Part shown: positions 43,267 through 51,150 of the stretch, in pieces
How positions within the stretch are numbered: position 1 is the first letter of the stretch
Layout of the letters: each line of letters starts with the position of its first letter
NCBI GenBank assembly: GCA_045638145.1
Contig: JAZUAU010000015.1
Span: forward strand, 1-64,000
Length of the DNA: 64,000 nucleotides
From: SFWF01 sp045638145
Lineage (GTDB): Bacteria; Bacillota; Clostridia; Oscillospirales; Acutalibacteraceae
Direction of reading: 5' to 3'
Notes under the pieces: model-generated
What the model saw: the letters and a program-made list of their open reading frames with translations, nothing else
Databases searched by the model: none
What the model was told of the DNA's origin: nothing
Position numbers and translations under genes: made by a program

Positions 43267-43295
43267 ATTATACACTAATTCACTGCGTTTGTCAA
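43267..43295 (-). promoter_or_regulatory. Consensus promoter of the metK riboswitch
   Basis: TTGACA (43295-43290), 17-bp spacer, TATAAT (43272-43267), a perfect sigma-A promoter. Its -35 box begins right after the ribU-like gene stop. Confidence 0.85.
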
Positions 43296-43967
43296 CTATT
43301 TTGCGCGAATAAACTCGAAACTGCCACCCATTTCCAGAATAAGTATGAGGACGGCGAGAATAATTACAACAAAAGAAATGACAATAAGCAACACGCTCTT
43401 AAAGCTGAAGGAACCAGCTTTTTCGCTCTTTGGAACAAGTCCTACCCTCTTCAAAGTACCAGTTACAGGCTTATAAATAATTAACACTATAGCAGCGTTT
43501 ATTATTGATTTTATAAGGTTAAAGGGTAACAGGAGCGAAGGAATGAGCGAAATTATAACCGCTTGCGACTGCCCCATATAATAAGGAGTTATAAATATGT
43601 TAGCAAGAAGCATAACCGTAGTAACCGTTATAACAGAACTTACGGTAGAAGTAATTGCACCGCAAAAGGTGCGCTTGTATTTATAAACCATTCCGCAAGT
43701 AAGAGCAAAGGTTCCACTTGACAGGAAATTCATTATCATTCCGTAAACGCCTGTATCACTCATTGAGATCATTTCAAAGAAAGCAACAATTCCTGCGGAG
43801 GCAACGCCGTAAAAGGGACCGTAAAGCAAAGAAATTATTGAAATAATCGCATCCTTAAAATCAAAGGTTAAAAACGCAACCTTGAATCTGAAAATAAAGG
43901 TACAAAGGAAAGCAACCGCCGTAAGCATAGAGGATACGGTTAATTTCTTTAAATCGGTTTTTTTCAA
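43296..43967 (-). CDS. ribU: ECF transporter substrate-binding protein, RibU-like (riboflavin)
   Basis: An S component of an energy-coupling factor transporter, about 223 residues with six membrane segments. RFKVAFLTFDFKDAIISIISLLYGPFYGVASAGIVAFFE contains the RibU-type substrate motifs (FDFKD). The FMN riboswitch immediately upstream strongly supports riboflavin as the substrate. The TTG at 43967 has GAGGTGAT upstream; the longer frame would start inside the terminator hairpin. The shared ECF ATPase and T subunits must lie elsewhere. Confidence 0.88.
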   Translation of the reverse strand: MKKTDLKKLTVSSMLTAVAFLCTFIFRFKVAFLTFDFKDAIISIISLLYGPFYGVASAGIVAFFEMISMSDTGVYGMIMNFLSSGTFALTCGMVYKYKRTFCGAITSTVSSVITVTTVMLLANIFITPYYMGQSQAVIISLIPSLLLPFNLIKSIINAAIVLIIYKPVTGTLKRVGLVPKSEKAGSFSFKSVLLIVISFVVIILAVLILILEMGGSFEFIRAK

Positions 43968-43987
43968 AATTATCACCTCAAAAAATA

Positions 43988-44016
43988 AATCCCGAGAATT
44001 AAAAAATTCTCGGGGC
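43988..44016 (-). terminator. Expression-platform terminator of the FMN riboswitch
   Basis: CCCGAGAATT - tttt - AATTCTCGGG followed by ATTTATTTTTTG on the minus strand, between the aptamer and the ribU start. Confidence 0.8.
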
Positions 44017-44028
44017 AAAATTAAGTAT

Positions 44029-44141
44029 AGTATCTTCTTTCATCCGGACTGTACCGTCGACTTTGGAATTGCACCAAATCAACCAAAAGGCTTGCGGGCT
44101 ATAACCGCCGGTGAGGAATTGCACCTCGCCCCGAAGATACA
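44029..44141 (-). promoter_or_regulatory. FMN riboswitch (RFN element)
   Basis: Minus strand: TATCTTCGGGGC, AGGTGCAATTCC, ACCGGCGGTTA, AGCCCGC, TTGGTGCAATTCCAA, GACGGTACAGTC, GGATGAAAGAAGATA. These are all conserved blocks of the RFN aptamer in order, and the ends pair. It precedes the RibU-like gene and should shut off expression when FMN is abundant. Confidence 0.96.
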
Positions 44142-44144
44142 AAC

Positions 44145-44172
44145 ATTATATCATTTTCTGTTATCTTGTCAA
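44145..44172 (-). promoter_or_regulatory. Promoter of the FMN riboswitch
   Basis: TTGACA (44172-44167), 16-bp spacer, TATAAT (44150-44145). The -35 is inside the 3' end of the DUF1294 gene. Confidence 0.8.
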
Positions 44173-44436
44173 GTAGATTATTAAAAACACTAAACAAATC
44201 TGAAATATTATAATAAGCGGTATGCCTATCATAAAGCGTTTATGATGCGTTTTGTGCCTTATCACTTTCATTGTTGCAAGCATTCCGACAGAACCGCCGA
44301 TTATAGTTAACCGAAAAAGAACTTTTTCGGGCACTCGTGTTTTGTTTTTAACTGCGCATCGTTTATCTGTGATACAAACAAAAACAGAAATTATATTTAT
44401 AATTATCAAATAAACTACCAAAATTTTATAAAGCAT
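44161..44436 (-). CDS. DUF1294 membrane protein
   Basis: A 91-residue membrane protein with two to three spans. It matches DUF1294: an N-terminal span, TDKRCAVKNKTRVPEKVLF, TIIGGSVGMLATMKVIRHKTHH (GGSxG and RHKT), and a final GIPLIIIFQ span. Function unknown. Ribosome site GCGGTGATAG. Confidence 0.88.
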   Translation of the reverse strand: MLYKILVVYLIIINIISVFVCITDKRCAVKNKTRVPEKVLFRLTIIGGSVGMLATMKVIRHKTHHKRFMIGIPLIIIFQICLVFLIIYLTR

Positions 44437-44540
44437 TCTATCACCGCGTTAATTTTAACATAATTATAAAATTTTATCAATAATTACCGTGAACGGAGAG
44501 CTTATTTTCGCAAATAATATTTATGAGGTGAGAATTTTTT

Positions 44541-44777
44541 ATGAAGAATAAAAAAAGGTATTACACAAGAGAATATAGCGAAACCGATGCATTTGACCTA
44601 ATTAACAAATATGGCACCTACGAGGTACAGGACACTGCACACACCTCTAATCTGTTCCCTATGATAGCTCAGGGATTACCGATAAAAGAAATGCAAAATA
44701 AGGGTCATAAGAGTAAAACGCAATCTGATATCGGCTCACCAAACACAGTAGCGCGCAAGGAAGGTAAAGATCTATAA
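44541..44777 (+). CDS. Hypothetical small protein
   Basis: A 78-residue hydrophilic protein, rich in Lys and Arg, starting at ATG with GAGGTGAG upstream and ending just before a clear terminator. The first half (KKRYYTREYSETDAFDLINKYG and YEVQDTAHTSNLFPMIAQGLP) looks ordered and is probably conserved; the end is disordered. It stands alone between a DUF1294 gene and sigE, on the opposite strand to both. The good ribosome site and terminator make it a real gene. I do not recognise the family. Confidence 0.65.
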   Translation: MKNKKRYYTREYSETDAFDLINKYGTYEVQDTAHTSNLFPMIAQGLPIKEMQNKGHKSKTQSDIGSPNTVARKEGKDL

Positions 44778-44781
44778 AAGA

Positions 44782-44812
44782 AAAATCCCGTTTTAAACGG
44801 GATTTTTCTTTT
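44782..44812. terminator. Bidirectional terminator between the small gene and sigE
   Basis: AGAAAAATCCCGTTT / AAACGGGATTTTTCT, nearly perfect, with A and T runs, between convergent genes. Confidence 0.85.
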
Positions 44813-45512
44813 AAACAAGTGCTTCAAAATTTGATTTAAGTTTACCGAGTATTCTTTTTTCAAGCCTCGATATGTAGGATTGCGAAATACCAAGTCTGTC
44901 CGCAACCTCTTTTTGTGTAAGCTCTGTATGACCGCACATACCAAAGCGCATATACATAATTTCGCGCTCTCTGGGATTCAGGTTATTCACAAGCTCAATA
45001 AGTGTATTCTTTTCATCTTCTGCTTCAAGTCCAATAGAAATTTCATCAACGTCGCTACCGAGCACGTCTGATAAAAGTAATTCGTTGCCGTCCCAATCAA
45101 CATTTAGAGGCTCATCGATTGAAATTTCATTTTTTATTGATGAAAACTTGCGAAGATACATCAAAATTTCGTTTTCAATACATCTTGATGCGTAAGTCGC
45201 AAGCTTTATATTACGCTCTGGACAAAAGGTATTAACTGCTTTTATGAGGCCAATAGTGCCGATTGAAATTAAATCTTCAATATTTGTCCCAGGCGCATCA
45301 TATTTTTTAGCAATATATACTACTAACCTTAAATTTCTGGTAATTAATACATCTTTAACCTCTGGATCTATTCCGTCATATTCCTTGAGAAGTTCTTGTT
45401 CTTCTTCATTTGTAAGCGGGGGCGGCAGTATATCCGGACCGTTTATATAATGAATCGAATTAAAATGCATAATTTTAAATAATGCAGTTGCAAATCTTTC
45501 TAAAAATCTCAT
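44811..45512 (-). CDS. sigE: Sporulation sigma factor sigma-E (pro-form)
   Basis: The early mother-cell sigma factor, made as an inactive pro-protein. The N terminus to about residue 28 is a hydrophobic/basic pro-sequence (MRFLERFATALFKIMHF), followed by GPDILPPPLTNEEEQELL as in all SigE proteins. Region 2 has TRNLRLVVYIAKKYDAPG and DLISIGTIGLIKAVNTF. Region 4 has LNPREREIMYMRFGM and LGISQSYISRLEKRIL. ATG at 45512 with AAGGGTGAT upstream. It overlaps the end of spoIIGA, its processing protease. The usual downstream sigG is absent here. Confidence 0.95.
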   Translation of the reverse strand: MRFLERFATALFKIMHFNSIHYINGPDILPPPLTNEEEQELLKEYDGIDPEVKDVLITRNLRLVVYIAKKYDAPGTNIEDLISIGTIGLIKAVNTFCPERNIKLATYASRCIENEILMYLRKFSSIKNEISIDEPLNVDWDGNELLLSDVLGSDVDEISIGLEAEDEKNTLIELVNNLNPREREIMYMRFGMCGHTELTQKEVADRLGISQSYISRLEKRILGKLKSNFEALV

Positions 45513-45517
45513 AATAA

Positions 45518-46354
45518 TCACCCTTCTAATGCTTCTCGTGGAATAATAATATCTATTTCATCATCAGCCATATTTTCTGATATAGCAATAATAGGACTTC
45601 CAAATTCATATATTTTCTTCTCTGTTTTTAACATTACTAAATCGCATCTAACAGCCTTAAGAAGCGCATCGCCCGAAACTGTTTTTGTTGGTATCACCCT
45701 ACATCTGTTACTGCTTTTGTTATCCTCAAAATAATCTGCAATATGGCAATTTGCAAGTTTTTTAAAAAGGCTTTTCGATACAATAAAAACCTTGCTATCT
45801 GAAAGAATATCCGTTACACTGTTGCCGCTGTCTATCAGTCCTTTGCAATCTACAGTTTTACCCGATAATGAAATCGACGCCTCACAATAAATTTCACCGT
45901 CATTCCCTCTTTTAATCCTGATAAATAGGGTTAACGCAATGTAAATAACGGTCGAAAACAATATTAGTAAAAGGGGCGATATGCCTATGTAATAATAGGT
46001 ATTGTTAACCTTGATGTTTTCAGCCGATACCCAAACAGAAAGCACGTGTGCCGTTCCGAACAAGAAAATTCCAAAGAAATAGTAAACAAGTAATCCTTTG
46101 AGCAAAACCCTGATACTTTTAAAACCAAACGCCGTTATAATTATTAGTGAAGCGGTGAAAAGTCTGAAGGCTAGGTCTAAAAACATAGACCCGCTTTCTA
46201 CAAAAATGTAGAAGGAGGAAATACCGCCGAGCGACGACGCAAGCAGCCTTCTTCTTAGTCCGATTTCTGTTTTTACTACCGTCGCAGTCAGTCCGATAAT
46301 CAAATAGTCGATTATCATGTTTAGAATAAAAAGTATATCTCCGTATATAACCAA
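45518..46354 (-). CDS. spoIIGA: Sigma-E processing peptidase SpoIIGA
   Basis: A membrane-bound aspartic protease that removes the sigma-E pro-sequence after the SpoIIR signal. About five N-terminal membrane spans (residues 1-140) precede a cytoplasmic protease domain with KGLIDSGNSVTD (catalytic Asp) and the C-terminal DEIDIIIPREAL. The TTG at 46354 follows GAGGTGG; the ATG at 46369 lies before that ribosome site. It is upstream of sigE and its promoter carries Spo0A boxes. Confidence 0.94.
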   Translation of the reverse strand: MVIYGDILFILNMIIDYLIIGLTATVVKTEIGLRRRLLASSLGGISSFYIFVESGSMFLDLAFRLFTASLIIITAFGFKSIRVLLKGLLVYYFFGIFLFGTAHVLSVWVSAENIKVNNTYYYIGISPLLLILFSTVIYIALTLFIRIKRGNDGEIYCEASISLSGKTVDCKGLIDSGNSVTDILSDSKVFIVSKSLFKKLANCHIADYFEDNKSSNRCRVIPTKTVSGDALLKAVRCDLVMLKTEKKIYEFGSPIIAISENMADDEIDIIIPREALEG

Positions 46355-46381
46355 TCGACCACCTCGCATTTCCTAATAACC

Positions 46382-46429
46382 ATTATAAGACTTTGTTTAT
46401 ATAATAAGTGTCGAAAATAGGGTGTCGAA
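46382..46429 (-). promoter_or_regulatory. Spo0A-activated promoter of spoIIGA-sigE
   Basis: Two exact 0A boxes (TGTCGAA on the plus strand) at 46409-46415 and 46423-46429, 14 bp apart. The minus strand has a TCGACA -35-like element (46414-46409) overlapping the nearer box and TATAAT (46387-46382), separated by 21 bp. The B. subtilis spoIIG promoter also has an unusually long spacer and a 0A box over the -35. The Spo0A role is inference from this match. Confidence 0.75.
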
Positions 46430-46436
46430 AAAAATA

Positions 46437-46464
46437 AAGCTCTTAACTTACGTTAAGAGCTTTT
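46437..46464 (-). terminator. Terminator after the HtrA-like gene
   Basis: AAAGCTCTTAAC - gtaa - GTTAAGAGCTTT, with T residues, on the minus strand just past the stop. Confidence 0.8.
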
Positions 46465-46467
46465 AAA

Positions 46468-47802
46468 TCAAAATGGTATTAGTCCGCCGTTTTGGTCATC
46501 AGCATCTGCTTCGGGTAAAAGTGAGTATGAGGATTCAGACTCGTAGGCAAGAAGTTTTGCTTCATATACTGCTTCATTACCCTCTGAATCAACAACTGTT
46601 ACAGAAATTGTATCTCCGGGTTTAAGAGCTTCGATAATATCCAGCACCGTATTATCGGTAAGAGTTCTTTGACCGTTAATTTCTATAATTATATCCTTTT
46701 CCTTTATAAGTCCGTAGAGCTCGCTATTTTCGTCAACAGAAGCTATCGTAAGTCCTATTGTAGGAATCTTCTCAACCTCTGCGTCAACAATATTTTTAAC
46801 AACGTATGTTATTCCTATCCGGGCTCTGTCGGGTACTTCTCCGTTTTTGATTATTGCTTCAGTAACAAATTTGATAGTAGTTGACGGGATTGCACAAACG
46901 GAGTCATCATATTCTACCGGAACCTGATATCCGTTATAGTTATAATATGCAGATTTAGACATTGTCATCATACCGATAACATGTCCGAAAGCATTAACAA
47001 GTGCTCCTCCGTAATCCCCTTCATTTGCGTTAACTGTTGTCTGAATCATCTTTTCAGAATAAGAGGTTTGGGGATTAGAAATGCGTATATATGAAGCTGA
47101 AACTACACCCTCTGATATAAGCGGTTTTTCAAACTGTCCGTTTGGATGAGAGATTGCAAATACTTTTTCTCCCGGAACGGTCTGGTCCGAATTTCCAAGT
47201 GACACTGGCTTAAGTTTTACATCTTCATCTATTTTTATAACAGAGATATCCGTTCTTGAATCACCGCCTACAAATTTAGCATTATACTCCTTTCCGTCGG
47301 TTGTAAACACCTTAAACTTTGCAGCAGGAATTGTAAGATAAACAGAATCTAGGGTTACAATATATCCATCTTCTGAATAAACAAGACCTGTTACGATTTT
47401 TTTATTTCCGTCTGCGTTATAAACGTATACAGTCACAACACTATCGGAAATAGAATTGTATATTTCAGCTCCAACACCATCATTTGCATTTTCGGGTTTG
47501 TTAAGTAAAGTCTGGTCTGAATATTCGCCACTTTCTGTTCCCTTAGAGTAAAGGCCGAGAAAATATCCGCCAACGGCACAGCCGCTGATTATCAATGCTA
47601 ACGCAAGTAACAGACAGAAAATTTTGATACCCTTATTATCATTTCTCGATTTCGAATCTTCAAAGTTATCAATTACTATCTTCTGTTCTGCATAAAATCC
47701 CGAATTTGACACCGAAGCATTATTAACTGCTTCGCCGTCTGTTACAAAGTCAACGTCATTTGCTTCTCCCCTAAAATCATTATCATTAAATTGTTCGCTC
47801 AT
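46468..47802 (-). CDS. HtrA/DegP-like membrane protein with degenerate protease site and PDZ domain
   Basis: A 444-residue protein with a disordered N terminus, one membrane span (61-83), a trypsin-like domain (about 115-300) and a C-terminal PDZ domain (about 320-420). HtrA features are clear, such as SEDGYIVT, DSRTDISVIKI and LGNSDQTVPGEKVFAISHPNG. The catalytic triad is broken: at the His position the sequence reads YIVTLDSVY (Ser153), and at the Ser position EGDYGGALVN (Tyr264 in place of Ser of GNSGGPLVN). Asp185 remains. It should therefore be a non-proteolytic sensor or scaffold. It lies downstream of a two-component system, 24 bp from the kinase gene. Confidence 0.88.
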   Translation of the reverse strand: MSEQFNDNDFRGEANDVDFVTDGEAVNNASVSNSGFYAEQKIVIDNFEDSKSRNDNKGIKIFCLLLALALIISGCAVGGYFLGLYSKGTESGEYSDQTLLNKPENANDGVGAEIYNSISDSVVTVYVYNADGNKKIVTGLVYSEDGYIVTLDSVYLTIPAAKFKVFTTDGKEYNAKFVGGDSRTDISVIKIDEDVKLKPVSLGNSDQTVPGEKVFAISHPNGQFEKPLISEGVVSASYIRISNPQTSYSEKMIQTTVNANEGDYGGALVNAFGHVIGMMTMSKSAYYNYNGYQVPVEYDDSVCAIPSTTIKFVTEAIIKNGEVPDRARIGITYVVKNIVDAEVEKIPTIGLTIASVDENSELYGLIKEKDIIIEINGQRTLTDNTVLDIIEALKPGDTISVTVVDSEGNEAVYEAKLLAYESESSYSLLPEADADDQNGGLIPF

Positions 47803-47826
47803 ATAAAGCTCCTAACACTAAAATTT

Positions 47827-49251
47827 TCATCTTCGAGAAATGGGTAATGATACTCTGAACTCGGTAAATTTATCTCTCTCACTGATAACAGAAATTTCTC
47901 CGTCGTGAATATCAATTATTGTTTTTGTTATATAAAGGCCAAGCCCGAGACTGCTCTTATTGCTGGAACGGGATTTATCCCCTTTAAAAAATCTTTCAAA
48001 AATATGCGCTTGATCTTCATTAGAAATACCTTTACCGGTATTTTTGATTCTAAATTCAAAACGATTCTCAATCCTATGTGACCCAAAGGAAATTGTTCCA
48101 CCCTCGTTAGAATATTTGATTGCATTGTCAACAAGATTGTAAACCACCTGATAAATCATGTCCTTATCAGCTTGTATGATGGTGTGTGACAATTCCTCAA
48201 GTCCTATAACCGAAAGCTCCTTTTTAGTAACCTTTTGCTCCATTGAAACTATAACCGAAAGGAGAAGTTCCGCAAAGTCAAAATCGGTTGGATTAAAGTT
48301 TCTCTCATCGGATTCAAGTCTTGAAATGCTGAGCATCGACTGAACAAGTCTCGTAAGTCTTTTAACCTCATCCGAAACAATCCTCATATAATACTCGTGC
48401 TTTTCCTCTTCAATCGTACCGTCAATAATTCCATCTATAAATCCACCAATTGTAGTCATAGGAGTTTTAAGCTCGTGTGAGATGTTCGATATGAAATTTC
48501 TGCGAACCATTTCGTTCTGTGAAAGAGAATCACTCATTCGATTAAACAGCACCGAAAGCTCTCCGATTTCATCATCGCTCATAACGGGTATACGCTTTGA
48601 AAAATCTCCCTTTGCGATTGATTTCGCAGCGACTGACATATATTTTAAAGGCTTTGTCAGCTTATATGTCAAAACATATTCAGCACAGAACATAAGAATA
48701 AGAGGGATTATTGCCGAAATGAGATAAATGCGTAGCATTATCTTCATAATATCAGAAAGCGTAACGGTAGAAGCAGTTGCAAAGATATAAACTTCACCAT
48801 TTTCTGTTACAACGTTTGCACGGAATGATACGTATTTCAGGTCCTCGAATCTTCCGTTCATTGTAGTAACACCAAATCGGTTATCTGACGAAAGCTCACC
48901 TAAATACTCTTTGCTTATATCATCCTCGGAGTGAGAACAGATTTCAGATTCAAAATAGTCGTCACATGAACAAAGTAATATCTTGCCCTCGCTATCACAA
49001 ACAAGAAGGTCTGCCTCATTGACCTTCGCTATTGTTTCGATTATAAGCAAAATATCCTCTTCTAAAACTTTATCTTCATATAGCTCCGATACTGAGGAAA
49101 CAGCTTTATCAAGGATTCCACGCCTAGAATCTGTAATATAATTATTTACCGCAAAGGACATGATAACAAACAGAAGAGTGAGGGTTATTAAAAGAATACA
49201 AGAGGTAGTTATAAAAAAGCTTTTAAAAAGCTTCAATTTCATAAAACTCAC
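47827..49251 (-). CDS. Sensor histidine kinase with HAMP domain
   Basis: A 474-residue membrane kinase. It has an N-terminal span (about 11-32), an extracytoplasmic sensor region of roughly 130 residues, a second span (about 165-190), HAMP (LTKPLKYMSVAAKSIAKGDF), HisKA with ISHELKTPMTTI (phospho-His), and the ATPase N box LVDNAIKYS, G1 NTGKGIS and G2 GLGLYITKTI. The GTG at 49251 comes 3 bp after the regulator stop. Signals likely concern the cell envelope, as with many HtrA-linked systems. Confidence 0.93.
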   Translation of the reverse strand: MSFMKLKLFKSFFITTSCILLITLTLLFVIMSFAVNNYITDSRRGILDKAVSSVSELYEDKVLEEDILLIIETIAKVNEADLLVCDSEGKILLCSCDDYFESEICSHSEDDISKEYLGELSSDNRFGVTTMNGRFEDLKYVSFRANVVTENGEVYIFATASTVTLSDIMKIMLRIYLISAIIPLILMFCAEYVLTYKLTKPLKYMSVAAKSIAKGDFSKRIPVMSDDEIGELSVLFNRMSDSLSQNEMVRRNFISNISHELKTPMTTIGGFIDGIIDGTIEEEKHEYYMRIVSDEVKRLTRLVQSMLSISRLESDERNFNPTDFDFAELLLSVIVSMEQKVTKKELSVIGLEELSHTIIQADKDMIYQVVYNLVDNAIKYSNEGGTISFGSHRIENRFEFRIKNTGKGISNEDQAHIFERFFKGDKSRSSNKSSLGLGLYITKTIIDIHDGEISVISERDKFTEFRVSLPISRR

Positions 49252-49253
49252 TA

Positions 49254-49940
49254 TTACTTGACCTCAAATTTATATCCTACTCCCCACACGGTCTTAAGTG
49301 ACCATTGCTGGGATACATTTTCCAGCTTTTCGCGAAGTCTTTTAACATGAACATCAACAGTACGGGAATCTCCGTAGTAATCGAATCCCCAAACCTCATC
49401 AAGGAGTTGGTCACGGGTATATACACGATTTGGGTTGCTCGCGAGATGATATATAAGTTCAAGCTCTTTCGGAGGAGTATCAATAGATTTACCTCCGACT
49501 ATAAGCTCATAGTTTGTTAGATTTATTGTAAGGTTCTCATACTTGACCTCTTTTATGTCAGAAGATTCATCACTCGCGCTTCGCCTTAGCACCGCTTTTA
49601 CGCGTGCAATAACCTCTTTAGTGTCAAACGGCTTTGAAATATAGTCATCGGCGCCAAGCTCAAGTCCTAGAATCTTATCAAAGGTCTCACTTTTTGCGGT
49701 TAGCATTATAATAGGAACATTTGACTTTTTTCTAACCTCTCGACAGACCTGCCAGCCGTCGAGGATTGGAAGCATAATATCAAGTAAAACAAGGGCCGGT
49801 GTTTCAGTATCGACCATCTCTACTGCAGAAGCACCATCATTACAGGTCACAACGCTATATCCTTCCTTTACAAGGTAAACACGCAAAAGCTCGCATATAT
49901 TTATATCATCATCTACTACCAAGATTTTTTCGAATGGCAT
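49254..49940 (-). CDS. OmpR-family response regulator
   Basis: A receiver plus winged-helix regulator of about 228 residues. The receiver has ILVVDDDINICELL, the phospho-acceptor in VLLDIMLPILDGW, PIIMLTAKS and DDYISKPFD. The DNA-binding domain carries LTINLTNYELIVGG, TPPKELELIYHLA and SRTVDVHVKRLREK. The ATG at 49940 follows GAGGTGATATT. It is first in the regulator-kinase-HtrA operon. Confidence 0.94.
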   Translation of the reverse strand: MPFEKILVVDDDINICELLRVYLVKEGYSVVTCNDGASAVEMVDTETPALVLLDIMLPILDGWQVCREVRKKSNVPIIMLTAKSETFDKILGLELGADDYISKPFDTKEVIARVKAVLRRSASDESSDIKEVKYENLTINLTNYELIVGGKSIDTPPKELELIYHLASNPNRVYTRDQLLDEVWGFDYYGDSRTVDVHVKRLREKLENVSQQWSLKTVWGVGYKFEVK

Positions 49941-50011
49941 AATATCACCTCGTATGTATTTTACCAAGATATCGTCACAAATTCTTTAATAGATTGTAAA
50001 TATTAAAAAAT

Positions 50012-50045
50012 AAGCCACGGTATAGAATACCGTGGCTTTGTGATT
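50012..50045 (-). terminator. Terminator after the zinc-ribbon gene
   Basis: Minus strand AAGCCACGGTAT - tct - ATACCGTGGCTT followed by ATTTTTTAAT. Confidence 0.8.
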
Positions 50046-50069
50046 ATACGGTTCAAGAAGTAACGGATA

Positions 50070-50360
50070 TTATTCAGCAGCCTGCTCTTCTTCCTTCATT
50101 TTTGCAAAACATTCGCTGCAGTAAACCGGACGATCATCGCGAGGAATAAACGGAACCTTTGCAACTCCGCCACACGCGTTACAAACTGCTTCGTGCAGTT
50201 CTCTGGGTGCACGGTCGCCTCTCTTACGCTTATCGCGACAGGGCTTGCACCTCTGGGGCTCGTTCACAAAGCCTTTTGACTCATAGAATTCCTGCTCTCT
50301 TGCAGTGAAAACGAATTCTTCTCCACAGTCTTTGCAAACGATGGTCTTGTCTTCAAACAT
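50070..50360 (-). CDS. Zinc-ribbon domain protein
   Basis: A 96-residue small protein with four CxxC knuckles: CKDCGEEF, CKPCRDKRKRG, CNACGG and CSECFAKM. They pair into two zinc ribbons, separated by a basic stretch (RDKRKRGDRAPR) that could bind nucleic acid. The acidic tail KEEEQAAE ends the protein. Function unknown. It follows the tRNA-like sequence and a SigH-like gene. Confidence 0.9.
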   Translation of the reverse strand: MFEDKTIVCKDCGEEFVFTAREQEFYESKGFVNEPQRCKPCRDKRKRGDRAPRELHEAVCNACGGVAKVPFIPRDDRPVYCSECFAKMKEEEQAAE

Positions 50361-50389
50361 TTTTTGTACCTCTCTCGAATTTTGGTTTT

Positions 50390-50452
50390 TGCCCCGGACG
50401 GGATTGCACCGACATCTTTCCTAAAAACGCTCTACATTGAGCTACATGGGCA
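50390..50452 (-). other. Degenerate tRNA-like sequence
   Basis: On the minus strand a 63-nt segment runs from TGCCC to GGGCA, the two ends pairing as an acceptor stem. It contains a near-canonical D arm (TAGCTCAATGTAGAGC, loop one base short) and a T-arm-like CGG-TGCAATC-CCG. The anticodon region is only about 15 nt and has no room for a normal stem, loop and variable region. I read it as a decayed tRNA or a tRNA mimic, not a working tRNA. Confidence 0.4.
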
Positions 50453-50467
50453 TTTATGCGCAGGCTC

Positions 50468-51037
50468 TTATTTTAAAGAATCCAACTTTTTTCTTACTCT
50501 GAACAAAGCATTATCAACACTCTTTTTTGAAAGCCCAAGCTCCGCAGCTGTATCCTCATAGCTTCCTGTAATTAGAAAACTTTTGAGAACAGTAAGCTCT
50601 AGCTGGGACAGTCTGCTCGATATCTCAACAGAAACCGCCTTGTGGGCTTCTTTTTCAAGCACGACCTGCTCAGGGTCCTCTAAAGCAGTAACTACCTCAT
50701 CATTAAGAGAAACAATGAGGTTAGTCGGGATACGTTTCTTTGCGGCATTTTTTTTGATAGCAGTAATTACCCCGCGCTCAACACAAACAGAGGAAAACGT
50801 TTTGAACGAAGCTGACTGGAAGTCGAAAAACTGTGTCGCATAATAAAAAGAAATGTTGGCTTCTTGCAGAAGATCATCGACATCGCTTGAATCGGCATAC
50901 CTTTTTACAATTCCGTAAATCATAGAAGAATATCGCTCCGATAACGTCTTAAAGGCTTCGTCATCGTTATCACGAATTTTGTAAATCAGCTCCGAATCGG
51001 ACAAATTATTATATATTTCGACAAATAATTTGCACAT
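50468..51037 (-). CDS. SigH-like RNA polymerase sigma-70 factor
   Basis: A 189-residue sigma factor with region 2 (LSERYSSMIYGIVKRYADSSDVDDLLQEANISFYYA) and region 4 (LSQLELTVLKSFLITGSYEDTAAELGLSKKSVDNALFRVRKKL). The stretch SFKTFSSVCVERGVITAIKK is the SigH type (SFKSFAxLCITRQIITAIK in Bacillus), as is KKSVDNAL. SigH controls entry into stationary phase and sporulation. It is somewhat shorter than B. subtilis SigH (218). A different alternative sigma factor is possible. Ribosome site GAGGTCGCT. Confidence 0.8.
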   Translation of the reverse strand: MCKLFVEIYNNLSDSELIYKIRDNDDEAFKTLSERYSSMIYGIVKRYADSSDVDDLLQEANISFYYATQFFDFQSASFKTFSSVCVERGVITAIKKNAAKKRIPTNLIVSLNDEVVTALEDPEQVVLEKEAHKAVSVEISSRLSQLELTVLKSFLITGSYEDTAAELGLSKKSVDNALFRVRKKLDSLK

Positions 51038-51074
51038 AGCGACCTCTAGATAGTTATAATTGCCTACAAATTGT

Positions 51075-51103
51075 ATATTATACTATTTGCTCAAATTTGT
51101 CAA
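51075..51103 (-). promoter_or_regulatory. Promoter of the SigH-like gene
   Basis: TTGACA (51103-51098), 17-bp spacer, TAATAT (51080-51075). Confidence 0.65.
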
Positions 51104-51150
51104 GAAAATTCCCGATTTTTTTGTAAAAATGAGCAGAAAGCATTATTTTA

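Noticed and set aside
50390..50452. Functional tRNA gene
   Set aside because: Anticodon arm too short and the D loop lacks a base; listed only as a degenerate tRNA-like sequence.
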